Assembly (NCBI GenBank): GCA_028564675.1
Contig: JAOVVO010000080.1
Span: 1-64,000 of the forward strand
DNA: 64,000 nt
Origin: Onchocerca lupi
Taxonomy: Eukaryota > Nematoda > Chromadorea > Rhabditida > Onchocercidae
Direction of reading: 5' to 3'
Below the pieces are notes generated by a model, which made no database searches, was not told the DNA's origin, and saw nothing but the letters and a program-made list of their open reading frames with translations. Position 1 is the stretch's first letter. The number at the start of each line of letters is the position of its first letter. Below are positions 11,624-24,401 of the stretch, one piece after another. A program made the position numbers and the translations under genes.

Positions 11624-14600
11624 ATGACGAGTTCCAGCGAAGGCGAAATACTTCAAGCAAATCAGGTTATTAGAGAACGATGGAAAATCGTAAGTTTCTA
11701 CAATGGTTATTTTATTGTGAAAAAAATTTAATCCAATTTAAATCATTCCATTTAATTTATTTATTATTTAAATTAAATATTAAAGCAAGTTTTTGGCCTA
11801 AAGATTTGCGACCTTTCATGATAATACTTTGGTCCCATTTATAATGGAATATCTTGGTTTATATTTTAGCCTCTTTAAAAAGAAAAAGCTGTTCATATAA
11901 ACGACAAAGATTTTTTTAACAGTTTTTTATTTATTGTTTTGACAAATTAGCTTAGCAACTAATTAAAATTGTAAAATTTCGAAACTTAGATTATTGTTCT
12001 TGAAGAAAAAGATGATGGTAATGATATAAATCTGCATGATATTGCAGAAGTTAAAAATTGGAGGTGGCGGTTTTGGCGAAATTTACGAAGCAATCGATTT
12101 GCAAAATCATGGCGAAAGAGTAGCTATGAAAGTTGAATCGAGTAAAGCTACCAAACAGGTGCTCAAAATGGAAGTTGCTGTGCTAAGAAGGCTTCAAGGT
12201 CCAGTGTTAATGAAATTTTTCGCAAAGCTATCAAGAAATTTTGAATAAAGAAAAGAAGGTTTCTAAAATTTAGAGTTTGAAAATAAGAACAGTTATAATC
12301 ATGAAAAATAAAATCTTTAAAGGTTTTTTTTTTCTATTACTTAATCCTTGACAATGGAAGAATAGTATTTTAAAGTAGTTGGGCTCAAATAGATGAAAAA
12401 GTTTTGAAGTTTGAAGTTTAAAAAAAAAAAATGAAATAAAATTTGTAACATGATACAAGAACGTGTTCTTTTCTTTGTTTAATCTTTGACCTGCATTTTC
12501 TATATCCGTGATAACTATCAAAAAGGTCTTATGATTCGATACTTCAAATACTATGATTGTAATGTTTCGAATTAAGTTGGACTTTTCAAAGGTAAGTTAG
12601 AAAATTTGATGTTATGAAATAACTGAAGTAAGTGTAATTTTTTCCGGTATGTACCGATATATGCTATTTCATATTCTAATTCAATTTCTTATCCGGTTTA
12701 CAGGAAAGCGGCATGCATGCAAATTTTACGGGTGTGGGCGAAACGACAAATTTAATTACTTGGTAATGAGCTTACAAGGCAAGAATCTAGCTGATCTACG
12801 TCGTGAATCACCCAAGCAATCATTTTCGTTATCAACAGCAATCCGAATTGGATTACAGATTCTCAATGCTATTCAGGAAATACATTCTATCGGATTTTTG
12901 CATCGTGATATCAAGCCTGTTAGTTTTCTTTTTAGCAAAATAAACTACGCTAACGAATATATTTCAAAAATTTTGAATTAAATTTTCAAAAAAAAAAAGG
13001 AAAAAAAATTGCCTGCATCGAAGGATAATAGAATAGTCTACTTATAAAGAAAATTTTTAAAAATTTGTTTAAAAACTCTAATTATTTTAATTGCTTAGTG
13101 TTTATTGGCGCAGCATAGTTTCTTCTATCGATATGTTCGTTAAATCGATATTGAATAATTAAATTTTTAGTCAAATTTTGCAATGGGTCGAACAAATGCC
13201 ACTTGTAAAAAGGTTTTTATGCTCGATTTTGGTCTTGCACGACAATATCTCAATGCAAAAGGTGAAATTAGAAGTCCAAGAAGTGCAGCTGGTTTTCGAG
13301 GTACCGTAAGATATGCTGCTGTTTCAGCTCACAAAAACAAGGTAAGACTATTTTTCAGTTCTCTTCTTGAACAATTTAAAACTGATATTTAAATCTAGAA
13401 ATGAATAATTTAAGACAAATGATATGTAATAGCAATATTGGAAATAAGAAATCAAAAAATCAAGCTCTTGTTTTAACTTAGTTTGAAATAGCTGAGATAA
13501 GATGAAATAGGAGATTTTGGAAAACTTTAGAATTTTTTTTCGTAAAAAAAGAATCATATCCTTTGTTTTAATTCTACTATGCAAAAACTTTCTTCCGTAA
13601 TTGAAGTTTAAAAACTTGATCGATGTAAATGTCTTTTTCAATAATTTGAAATGCCTTTTAGGAAATGGGACGGCAAGATGACCTATGGTCTCTCTTTTAT
13701 ATGTTAGTCGAATTTTTGCAAGGTTCATTACCATGGAGAAAAATTAAGGTAAAAATTGTGTTTCAATTCAAAAAGATTTTTCGTTCTCATTAATTTCATC
13801 AAATATTTTTATAATATTAGAATGAGTTTTATAAGGGTTGGAATTAATTGATCAATTATTTGGGTCAGAAATGAAATAATTATGGGGAGGGAAATTGGTA
13901 ATATTTTTATCTGTAATATAATACGATGAAGCGAAGTAAATGAATGAAGTATAGACAGGAAGAATTTTTCAATTCTCGGAAATATTTGCGGTTGAAAAAT
14001 TTTAATTTTTTGAGTTTTTTTCTAAAAAAAAGAAAGAGCTTTCTTTTTGATAAACATCTAAAATTATTTAAGTTTTTTTTTCTTTTTTTTTTCATTTCTA
14101 AACCAACAAAAAAAATAGTATATTTGAGTCGAAAGTTCCTAAGTTTAATTTATTCACATAGCCTAACATTTACTTTCTGTTCTTACCTAATTTTTACTTT
14201 TGCACTTTTATTTATTTATTTATTTCCTTGATATAAATGATATTTTTATTGCTGATTAATTCTGATGTGGCTTCCTATTTTTTGTTTTCTTTAAACTAAA
14301 TTTTAACTTTGAAAAAAATGTCATTTCTTTTCTTTTCGAAATACTTTAAAATGAAGGAAGACGATTGAAGGTTAGAGTGAAAAAGCCGCTAACTTCAAAA
14401 AAAAAAAAAAAAAAAAAATACAACTGTTGAATAAGTTTTTTAAACTAACTCTGCATTCATCAATTAATCATTTCTTTTTTTTTTTCATAAAATTTTCATT
14501 CATAATATAAATAAGATTTTTTTCAATAAAACATCTCTTTCTTCATATTTTACTAAATTCAAAAAATCTTTCATAATGAAATTATCTGATGATTTGATTG

Positions 14601-17600
14601 TAATCAATGATCATCTGATGACTGGATTCTAATCAGTGATCATCTGATGGCTGAATCTTTGTTGTTTTTAAAAAACGAAATGTTATAGCTTAAATATGTT
14701 TATTTTTCATTTAACTCACCGCTCAAAGTAATCATCGACTGGATTTAATTGAGATCAGCTGACATCGAATCATCTGATCTTAGCATGCTCATATAAATAT
14801 TTTAAACAAAAAGCGATAAAATAACGAAAAAAATTTTCTTAAAAATATGACGAAGAAAAAAGTAAACTGTACACATACGAAAATTGAATCAATCAGCAAA
14901 CTATGAGATAGTAGGACGAGAATTCAGTAGATCTAAAATTAGTCCCATATGATATAAGCTTTGCAATTTGTTTTAATAAACTAACAATGACAGAATGGAG
15001 TATGAGCTGAAGTTTTCATCAGAATTGCTGATAAAAGCAATGAGTGGGAAAGATAAAAAATACGAATTTATTTAATTCGTTTAAATGTGATGCATTATTA
15101 GAATTGAATATTAATCATAGTGGCTATGGAACAAGAAAGAAGGAAATAATAATATTTATTATATCCATTTGTTCAATATTTTTTTATGATTTGTAAAATA
15201 GATATTCATATTATACTGTTTAAAATTACATAGTCAAATTAGTTAAATGAATGTTTTAAAATAAGAAAAATTTCTAGTATTTGATAGTATTGTTTCAAAA
15301 ATTATTTTATACTCTCTTGTATTCCTAATAATTCTAGAATAAAAAAAAAAAAAAGAATTCCGCATATTTTTTCAAGTAATTAGCCATAATAAATTTCCTG
15401 TTTACAGCAATTACTGTTGTTGAAAGTTTGACGTTAAGAAAATTTGCAGCAAACGTAATAGCACAATCAAAAGAAAAATGAGCGATAGATGATCGCTCAG
15501 GACAGATGTTGCTTTCGTAATAATAAGCTTATTTAAGCTTCATATTTCCTTCTTTTTTTTCAATCAAAATTGACTTTAGTGAAAGAGAGAACAGAAAGCT
15601 ATTTATAATATCGCATTCAATGAACCAGTCATTCTATTAATAATAAAATTAATAATCAAAGTCAGTTAGTAGGGATATTCTGAAATATCTAGTCGTTATG
15701 AATACCTTTCTTATGATTTCTCAGGTAACAGCAAATTACATTAAGAGTGAAAATTAAGCGCATCATACAAAAAATGGAGGAATAGAAAAAGTTTATATCT
15801 AAAATAAAAATATTCCTGGAAAAAAATAAATGAACGAAATATCACTTCAAAGTTTGTTATCATCAACTGATCAATTAATTGCTTGGATGTGAATCATCTA
15901 TCCCATGAATCATCTTCATTCATAAGATATTATTGTTTGAATAAACATATTTCAGGATAAAGATGAGGTAGGCCGAGTGAAGGAAGAAATGAATTTAAAC
16001 GTATTGTTAGATGGTTGTCCAAAAGAACTGCATGATTTTGCGTTGTACCTGAAAACACTTAATTATCCGGATGAACCCAGTTATGGATTATTGGAAAATA
16101 ATCTACGGAATATCATTGTCCGGTAAGATATTAAGCATCAACTTGTGCATCAACTTGTGCTTTTTTCTTTATTCGTTTCAACCTGAAATAAAAGTAATTA
16201 ATAAGTGATTAGTCTTCTCATAGTTATACTGCTATTTCAGGCATGGGATAAGCACCGATGAACCGTATGACTGGGAAATTAATTATGAAAATCTCGGGCC
16301 AAAAGTTCGACTGAATGGTTTGTTACTGTTACTTTTACATTTTTTATCGTTTCACATATAATTCAGTTCTTGAAATTCGTGTTTATAAATTTTTCTCCAA
16401 AATTTCAGAAAAAAAATACATATAAGTTCTTTTAAATTTAAAAAATAATTGTTCTGTTTGGTGAAAGTATTTTTATGATTTGATTTCTTTTCTAATTAAT
16501 TAAGTGAACAATATGGAAAAAAATGAATTTTTCATGGTATTGTTATGGAAGAATGCCTCTCTAAAACTTCAAGTTCAAAAAGTTGGTGATGCCTGATAGG
16601 TTATGCTGTTTTCAGGTGCAGTTCCACAAAATCGCTCACATACAACTGCGTTGAAAGATCGTTTAGTCGAGGATAAGAATAAGTAAAAAGTTTTCAATTC
16701 ATCTTTTCCGGGATTTACCATATAAGAACCAAATTTCAAGAGATATTCCCATTTTATTAATGAATTAAAATTGAAAATTGAAATTAATATTTATAGCATG
16801 AGAAATGCAGAATTATCTTATCTCATCTCAGCCTTTGTTTTGCCTCATAGTTTTTTTCTTTATCTTATCAGGCAATAAGTTTATAGTACTGAACATGATT
16901 TATGAGATGAATTGCTTGAAAATCGATCATAAAGTTCAGTTACTGTCTAAATTTTTATTTTATAACCGATTAAATTTTATCTTCTTCATACTCATATTCA
17001 TTAAAATTTAATGAATATGGGAAGATAAAAGATATAAATTTAATCGATTGTAGAATATAAATATTGTTTCCTTAATATCTTTTACTGAAATCTTTCTCTA
17101 ATTAATTTCAAATATTTGAAATATCAATCTTACAGAACTTAAAATTCTAATTACTGAATAATGATTGTTAAATCATGTCTAGAGGAATTTTACTGAAAAA
17201 CTCATCATGCTTAAAGCTAAGAATGATTATTGGTTTTCTATTCTTTCCATAAAACTGTTCGAAATTTATATGAATTGTCCGAAGACTGCATATGTCACAT
17301 TTCAACATTTCAAAGCAAAATTTAAAATTTAATTTAAAAATTGTAAATAGGAAAATGGAAACATTTCATGCTTAATTTCAGAGGATTGGATACTCAAGCA
17401 CCGATTACGATGGGTGAGGACGATGATGACCATGATCATACCGGTCATCATATCAAATTTTCAGAAAAAGAAGCACAGGACAAACCTAAATACAAGAGGC
17501 AAGAATTCATGAGGTATATCAAATTTTGAATTTTAAATTTAATTTCTGGATAGTCAAAGACGGGAAAAAATTCATCTTGCGGAAATAATTTTTCATCGTT

Positions 17601-20600
17601 TCTCTGTCCTTTCTTCTTTTATATCATTTTAATAATTTAAAAATTTAAGAAAAATGTCAATTGTTTATCAAATTTTATAAATTTTATGTCAAATCACCCG
17701 TTATCATGATATCTTTTTCTTTTTAATTCACATACAAGACTTTGGTTAGTTTTTTTTTTTTTTTTTCTTTAAATATATTCTTTTACTATGCAAGGAAAAA
17801 TTTATCAACATTTAATCTTTGATCACACAAAATGTTTTTCTTTTTCTGATTTTTCAGGCCCAAATATGGCGCTGTAAATTTCGACGTGATCGATGCGGTA
17901 AACGCCAGGTTAGCTGCTGCTGCTGCTGCGTCAACTAGTGGCACCACCGATATATTCAGTAAGCTACGAATTGAAACATCGTTGGAGAATGAAGAAAAGA
18001 AGGCTAGCGATGTCGAGGTTTATCTTATATAATTTCCGAGTAATTGCGAAGTCGTAAAGTAAATTCTCACTAATAGATAGTGTTGAAGAGATGAAAATAT
18101 TGTACGCATATAGCGAAGAGAGTTTCAAATGATTTGATTCGACAAAAGTTGAATTTTTGCAATTTTAGATTTTTGCAGGTAACATTTCGAATACCACTTA
18201 GAACCTCGAAAACAATCGAATCTCATGAGAAATCGAATCGACAAGCAAAACGGCATAAAACGGCACCATCTAATGCCATCGAGAAAAGTTCAAAGAGCAA
18301 TCGTTCATTGACGGTAATCATTGCATTCATTTCTAAAATTTTCAAAAAATAAAAAGAAACTTTGAAATAAATTTGAAAGCGACATCATTTAAAATATTTT
18401 GAATACTTCATTATATACATATCGGTATATTCCCGAATACTGAGAGTTTAATATCATCATACATATATCTCTCACGTTTTATATTGATCCAATAAGTTAT
18501 TTCTGAATTATGAAGTACATATTGATCCAATAGGTATTCCATAAGGATCCGTTCATTCTAGCGATCATTCAGTTCGCTTCGACACAGCAAGGTTTTTTCT
18601 TCAATTTTTGAGTGCGTTTCTTTTTTCTCTCTCTGTTGATAAAATTTAGTTTACTTTTTTTGTCAAATTTCAAAAAGAGTTCTAAATTCTTTTTTATTAT
18701 GTTTCGTAGTTTTTCTTGTCGCTTTTATATGAATTAGAATCAAATGGCGTAGTGCTGGTTTGTCACGTTTTATGTGTTTGTCGAAGTTATCATTTTTATT
18801 TTTATCGCTTTCTTTTCCCTCAAATTCTACCAAAATAAAAAGAAGAAAGGAAAATCTTTCTTGATTTTGAAATAAAAGTTTCAAATTTTTAAATTGAAAA
18901 TATAAATTTGCGATTAATTTTTACCTAAAACTTGACACTTGAAGTTAGTACAAAGTGTACTTATCATTTATTTTAACGTTAAGAATTTATTGCTCAAACT
19001 ATATTGATTAAAATTTAGAAAAAAAAAAGGTATTGATTAAAACCTGTCCCTAAATTTTATTCGGACCTATTTGGTATTACTTATATTATTCGAGATTTCT
19101 TTTTTTTACCGAAAATAGTTAATAACTTTAACTGTTTTATGAAACATAAAAATAAGTTGTGGCAGTGGGCGTATGAAACAAATCAAAACTATTGTTGGTA
19201 ATGATTGCTTCAGTTAATTAGTTGACCTATGATCTGTTTCAACTACATATTGCTTAGTTATCATGCAGCTTTACTCCATATGCATGAATTGATGAGATCT
19301 GTTTAATGACCTTTCCTATATTTTTTATGCAAACACTTTCTGAGTGTAGTAAAACAAATTTTTCAATTTATTTTCGATAATACTATTCAAAAGTAATATA
19401 AACAATCCTTGATCTTATCTATCAGTGATTCGATTATTTAGCATCGCAGCAAATGTCATTTATGTAAAAAAGGCTTTTAAACATTAACGATATAAAAAAA
19501 GCTTTCTTAAAAATAGCTCTGGTGATTTTTTCTGCGTTATTTACTATATTTCAGCTTTTGTAGTTTAATTGAAAATTTTAGTTTTTTAAATGATTAGATA
19601 ATGTTTACGTGCAATTTTTAGGAATTCTTTTTGAAAATTTTCTAAATTTCATAAAAATTATTGTAGTTTTCGAGCGGGAAACGGTGTAGCAAAAAAATAG
19701 GTGACTCACCGTCAGTGGTTGAGCAAACATATGCGCAAGCAGATTCAGAAGCTGGTGTTAGCAGTTATCTGAAAGCACAAACAATTATCAGTCGATGGCA
19801 AGGTATGTATGCTTTTGGCAGAAATTGTTATTTCAATAATCAGTGATTAATATCATTTGATGGGAATTAAATATTTAACAGAAATAAATGAAAAAGTTCA
19901 AATAAAAAAAAAGATTAGTAAATTGTTAATATAAATGATGAAGGAGAAATCAATCATTGTTGTCAATTTTAAGTATTGAAATCCTTCGAGTTAGGAAAAT
20001 TGCTTTTAGTTTTTTCAGCAACGTCAAATATAATCGTTTAATTAATTATTCTACGAAAATTAACGTATTCGTGAATTTGTATGGTTTTACAGGAATTTTT
20101 ATCCCCAGAAAGTCTAAATTCTCTTCCGGTTGTTGCGGTTGGATGATGCTAAGAAGTGAGAAAGAAAATCTTTTGTCGCAAATTAATAATAGCAAAAGAA
20201 ATTGTTTTATCTGTCCAGAATTACACGTTTATAAAACGAGCCTGATAGACTGAATGCTTATTTTAGTCGTTCCGGCCTACCTCAGTTAACTTATTCACTA
20301 TTATATACCTACGGGATCATTTCTCATTTGTTATTTACCGCTAAAAAAAGTTGGCAATGAAATGTATTTTCATTTTCTTGACAGAAAAAAAGTGATTTTT
20401 ATAGCAAGAAAAATCATTCGAATTTGCTTTTTAATTTTCAACAGTCTTTTAGATTTCATCATTTTTGTTTTATGTGTGTGTTTTTATAGATGCATTTTAA
20501 TTTGTTGATTTGTTTATTTATTTTTTAGGCTCATTCGACGAGTCCTATGGCGATGGCGAAGCGGCGACAAATTTTGATTGTTTACGTGTTGAAAAATCCG

Positions 20601-22915
20601 ATAATAGTGGAAGTAAATACTCACCGCTGATTGGAAGGCATTGTTCTAGTACTGTACCACCATTTTGTATGTTTAATATTCTGCTTTTTATTGTATATTT
20701 AAAATCTAAATTCTTTTCAAAAATTTGGCCTTAAATTTAAAATTCTAGTCCCAAATTTCGTAAAATGTGACACATAAAAATAACAAAACTTATATATTGA
20801 AGAGAAAAGGAATGAATTTTTAATTTAATTGAAATTTCAAATGTTAATATTTTCCAGTTTTTCCAATTACAGCACGATCGAGTGTACATTCTATTGATGC
20901 AAAAAGCGGCATACACGCATCAGTTTCTTCAAATAATTCCAACTTACCACCATACAATGTTCGTTTATTCGCTAAATCATCAGAATCACCTTCAACTCTT
21001 CCTTCGGTAGCACCTTCAGTACCACCACCTCAAATAGCGGTAACTCCACTTGTTGCTCGGGCATTATTTACCGCACCACCTCGAACTACCGCACCAACAA
21101 AAACAACCTTTCAACCATTATTGCATGCAATGGCACCAACCAGTTCAACTGTACAATCAGCATCCGCTTCGCTAATGATGCATTTTAAAAATCTTGTAAA
21201 TGTTAGTTCGTTACTAAATCAATAACATCACAAGTAATCAATGCATCCTGTATACAGTTAAGATATCTAAAAGTATTGCAATTCGGAAGTAACAGACATC
21301 ATTTGGCTTATCAAAAGATCTAGATGTAAAGGCGATATCATCTAGAAGTAATTAGATGCATCTTGGACATAACTAATGCTTCCAAGAGTAATTTGATTCA
21401 GAAATAGCAGATGCCATCGTGGACAGTCATTAATAATATTATTCAGAAATAAGAGATGCACTGAGCTAGCCAAATTTTCATCAACTTTCCGATCTGAATT
21501 AGCAAGAAATCGAATATTTGTTTTCACAATACGAAGTTCATTAGCTACTCTCTTACAGACATTCAATTCATTTACGAATAGCAATGGTGCTACTGCTGCT
21601 GCTACCACTCCATCATCGTCCAATATTTTCAATCCGGAAAATCCTTCCGGATTGAAACGTTTCTCATTGGATAATGCAATTTCATTACAATTTCATCGTT
21701 CTCCAGTACAATTTAGCACTGTTCATAATGTTAATACTGATAAAAACAATGAAACTGTTAAAAATTTTAATGATTCCAAGGTCAGCACACTTTACTGCAG
21801 ATATCAAAATTCTCATAAAATCATCGAATTTTAACAAATTTTACTCAAAATATTACTTCCATTATTTATTTACTTTTTCTTCTCTTCTTTTTTTTTGTTC
21901 ATAAACTGATAAGAAATAAATTGAGTTTCATTATTTTCTAAATTTCCCTACTGCAGGATAGTATTAAAAATAATAGTATTAGTAATACTGATTCGGAAAA
22001 GGAATTGCGGCGACAGCGACGTCTACGAAGACGATCTATGTGTCAGGGAATGTTTTCATCTAATGAGGTTATCATTTCATTTTTTGAATGTACTTTTCGA
22101 AGAAAATTTATTTAAATCAAAAGATTTTGATAAAAACAATTTCATCAATCTTATTATTAATTACTTGTTCAGCCGTCATGGAAAAATTCGACGAAAAATC
22201 ATCCTGAAATAGGTGGACAATCTGGGAATATTGGTGAGATAGAAAGGGCAGTTAAAAAAAGTACCAGTGAAAAACATCTTTTTAATAATGGCAATGAAGT
22301 GACATCAACAACGGACGGAAGAAGTCAAGTTATGGAAGATGCTAAATGGCACATACTTAATTTGAGGTTGTTTGATTTTTAAATATATTCATTTGAATTA
22401 TAAAAAAAGTTTGGAAATGAAAATACACAATAAACATATATTTTGAAAAGTAGACTTATATGATAAAGATAACGTTTATCCTGTATATTCTTCATTTTTC
22501 AATTGTTTATTCGATAAGTTCGCATATCCATATTTTACGTTAGATGTCCTCCTTAGTCATTATTTTTATCCTAGTCTCTTAGATGAATTTCAAGAATATT
22601 GGAAGCATAAATTTATCAATAATATACGTTACCTTCCCAAAGTTTATCTAAAGGATGTTTCTCTTCATCACACGGAAACGTAATGAGTTAAACATTCACT
22701 GATAATTTGAAAATGACAAGCATATTGATTATATTTTCCATCTTTGAGAACAATTTCATTTGTTTTTCAAATTCATTCTTTTTTTTTTTTTTTTTTTTTT
22801 TTTTTGAGTTTTTTACTTGCCATTTTTTGTAAACGTAACTAATATTTTTAGACGGAAAAGGTATCAGTTTCTTGGACTACCATCATCGCCACCCCGTACA
22901 GCGATGCAGTCTTGA
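11624..22915 (+). CDS. Tau-tubulin kinase family protein kinase (TTBK/Asator-like, CK1 superfamily), 871 aa
   Basis: Eighteen exons join in phase: 11624-11689, 12048-12198, 12704-12918, 13171-13341, 13662-13748, 15956-16122, 16241-16317, 16616-16682, 17382-17513, 17858-18017, 18179-18313, 19667-19802, 20529-20666, 20873-21195, 21559-21780, 21957-22067, 22173-22366, 22852-22915. The kinase domain (about residues 18-300) starts with the TTBK-typical LQANQVIRERWKI. It has a Gly-rich loop GGGGFGEIYEA (28-37), VAMKVES with the ATP lysine K50, HRDIKPSNF (D141) and DFGLARQY (D163), so it should be active. Family members phosphorylate tau/tubulin-type substrates at microtubules, spindle or cilium. 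The remaining 570 residues are low-complexity (acidic/His, poly-Ala, Ser/Thr/Pro, basic) and are not recognised beyond TTBK-like tails. The start is set by homology; an upstream in-frame extension is open to 11456. Confidence 0.93.
14588..14652. repeat. 29-bp tandem repeat, about 2.3 copies, in a kinase intron
   Basis: Within the 2.2-kb intron 13749-15955, the unit CTGATGATTTGATTGTAATC plus AATGATCAT is repeated with few changes, then begins a third time. Related ATCATCTGAT words recur to about 14780. Confidence 0.7.
16964..17048. repeat. Fold-back inverted repeat in a kinase intron
   Basis: A perfect 13-bp inverted repeat (CATATTCATTAAA at 16993-17005, partner 17007-17019, one-base spacer) is flanked by a longer imperfect inverted repeat. 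GATTAAATTTTATCTTC on the left matches the complement of AAGATAT..AAATTTAATC on the right. The transcript could form a hairpin of about 40 bp per arm. Confidence 0.7.
20093..20253 (+). other. Candidate alternative terminal exon of the kinase gene
   Basis: Inside intron 19803-20528, an acceptor (GGTTTTACAG, AG at 20091-20092) opens a 161-nt frame ending in TGA. Exon 12 ends with one codon base, and this frame needs exactly one, giving Gly and then IFIPRKSKFSSGCCGW and so on for 53 residues. If used, it replaces the tail after about residue 521. Against it: no AATAAA is obvious just downstream, and constitutive exon 13 also joins in phase. Confidence 0.4.
21232..21470. repeat. Two-copy degenerate repeat (about 110 bp) in intron 21196-21558
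   Basis: The phrase GTAATCAATGCATCCTG / GTAATTAGATGCATCTTG, each followed by GGAAGTAACAGACATCAT or AGAAATAGCAGATGCCAT, marks two diverged copies. Part of the second copy stays open in the frame of the next exon, but the acceptor CTCTCTTACAG at 21558 is much better. Confidence 0.5.
22779..22805. repeat. Poly-T tract of 27 bases before the last kinase exon
   Basis: An uninterrupted T run lies 46 bases upstream of the exon 18 acceptor. It may act as an extended pyrimidine tract and is probably length-variable. Confidence 0.9.
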
Positions 22916-23110
22916 AAAAGTTGATTCGATGTTCTATTTGAATAATGTTGAAATTCAGCCGCTTACCTTTCTCTGGTTGTACGTATAATTTTTTTTTTCT
23001 TTAGGAATATTGGAAAATCCATTTTATGTTTATGATTACTCGTTTATTATGAAAGATTTATACAGTATTAATTTTCTAGATAAATTAAATAATATTTTTT
23101 AAGAATTTCG

Positions 23111-23116
23111 AATAAA
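23111..23116 (+). terminator. Possible polyadenylation signal of the kinase gene
   Basis: An AATAAA hexamer lies about 195 bases after the stop at 22915. AATAAA is common by chance in AT-rich DNA, so only the position supports the call. Confidence 0.4.
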
Positions 23117-24194
23117 TCCAATTAGACATTCATACAATTGCACTTTTAATTTTTTTTTTGAATGATGATTAAACATCCACAAATTGTTTGTTATACAATT
23201 AATGATAAAAGAATCAAAGAATTAATTGGAAAAATTTTATAAATAATTTTTGGTTTCAATATATATTCATATTCTACAAACATTTATAGATTTAATTTTG
23301 ATACTGATAATAATTTAGCTTTTTTCGAAAGGGACAAATTTTATTCAGAGAAGACAAATTAGTGTAATTGTTGAAATGCTCAAAAACATTTTTGTATGCT
23401 CAAGTAATACGAATATGTATTTTGATATCTTCTACATTTTTTGTTTGAAATGAATATGATTTAACAAAATTTTTCAGTCTTTTTATAATCAATAATTCAT
23501 TATGAGTAATAAATAATATTATCAGGTGAAGAAATGATCATCCGTTGATAGCTGTTTACCCTTTTCTAGTCATTGTTTTGCAATACTTTATTGTGTTTTA
23601 TCACTATCTTTTTTTTTCTTGATTTCTGTGCAAATATTTTGAATTGAGCCTTAAAACATGACATAATAAGTCTTTTATCAAAAAAATGCAATCATTACTT
23701 ATCACAGTGATAATTAATCTACAAAATGAGACGATGATAATCAATCTGATAAATGTAAAACATTATACTACCCATTCAACTGAAATAATTTTCCGTTTTT
23801 CAAACAATTGTGAAACAATAAAATAGTTCCGGCAGTTTTTTCATATCAGCTTGAAGAATAAACAATTTGAAATATGAAATTTGGTAATCAAAATTCACCT
23901 CTCTACAGCTCACTCTAAAATATTAACATTGAAAGATTGGATATAGGAAAGAGAGGAATTGAAAATTCAAAAAAAAAAAAAAAAAAAAAAACTTATAGAA
24001 TAAAGAAATAAAGTAACGAATTTCATTTATAGTTTAGATGAATGATGAAAATAAGGATTATCAAATTTATTCTAAAGTTATTACTAGTAGCAATATCGTT
24101 TTGAATATGTCAAAGTTCATCACGACTTCTACTGAGAGATCTATCGAATTTTTAGAACAATAATATTCTTTAAATTGATACTTACTTGCATTTC

Positions 24195-24401
24195 CAAACA
24201 TATGTTATCATTGATTTTAAAGTGATCGAAGCCCACAATTAAATATTCTCCTTGGCTTTTAAAATGATCAGAACTTACATCGAATATTTATCATTCCCTC
24301 ATAAAGTCATCAAAGCTTATAATCGAATGTTGTCCTTGGCTTATAAAATTATCAGACCTACTACAGATGTTATCCTTGGCATAAAGTGATCAAAGCTTAT
24401 C
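24195..24401. repeat. Degenerate tandem repeat, unit about 41 bp, about 5 copies
   Basis: Each copy reads roughly AAAGTGATCAAAGCTTA, then CAATCGAATATT, then CTCCTTGGCTTAT. Words such as CCTTGGCTTTTAAAATGATC and CCTTGGCATAAAGTGATC fix the period at about 40-42 bp. Confidence 0.7.

Noticed and set aside
13348..13734. 128-codon minus-strand open frame
   Set aside because: It overlaps exon 5 and an intron of the kinase gene on the opposite strand, is Lys/Phe/Leu-rich low complexity and has no partner exons.
21196..21224. Read-through of kinase exon 14 to a TAA stop
   Set aside because: The donor at 21196 joins in phase with the strong acceptor at 21558, and the downstream exons carry on the same kind of Ser-rich tail to a proper end. 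An early-stop isoform is possible but has no added support.
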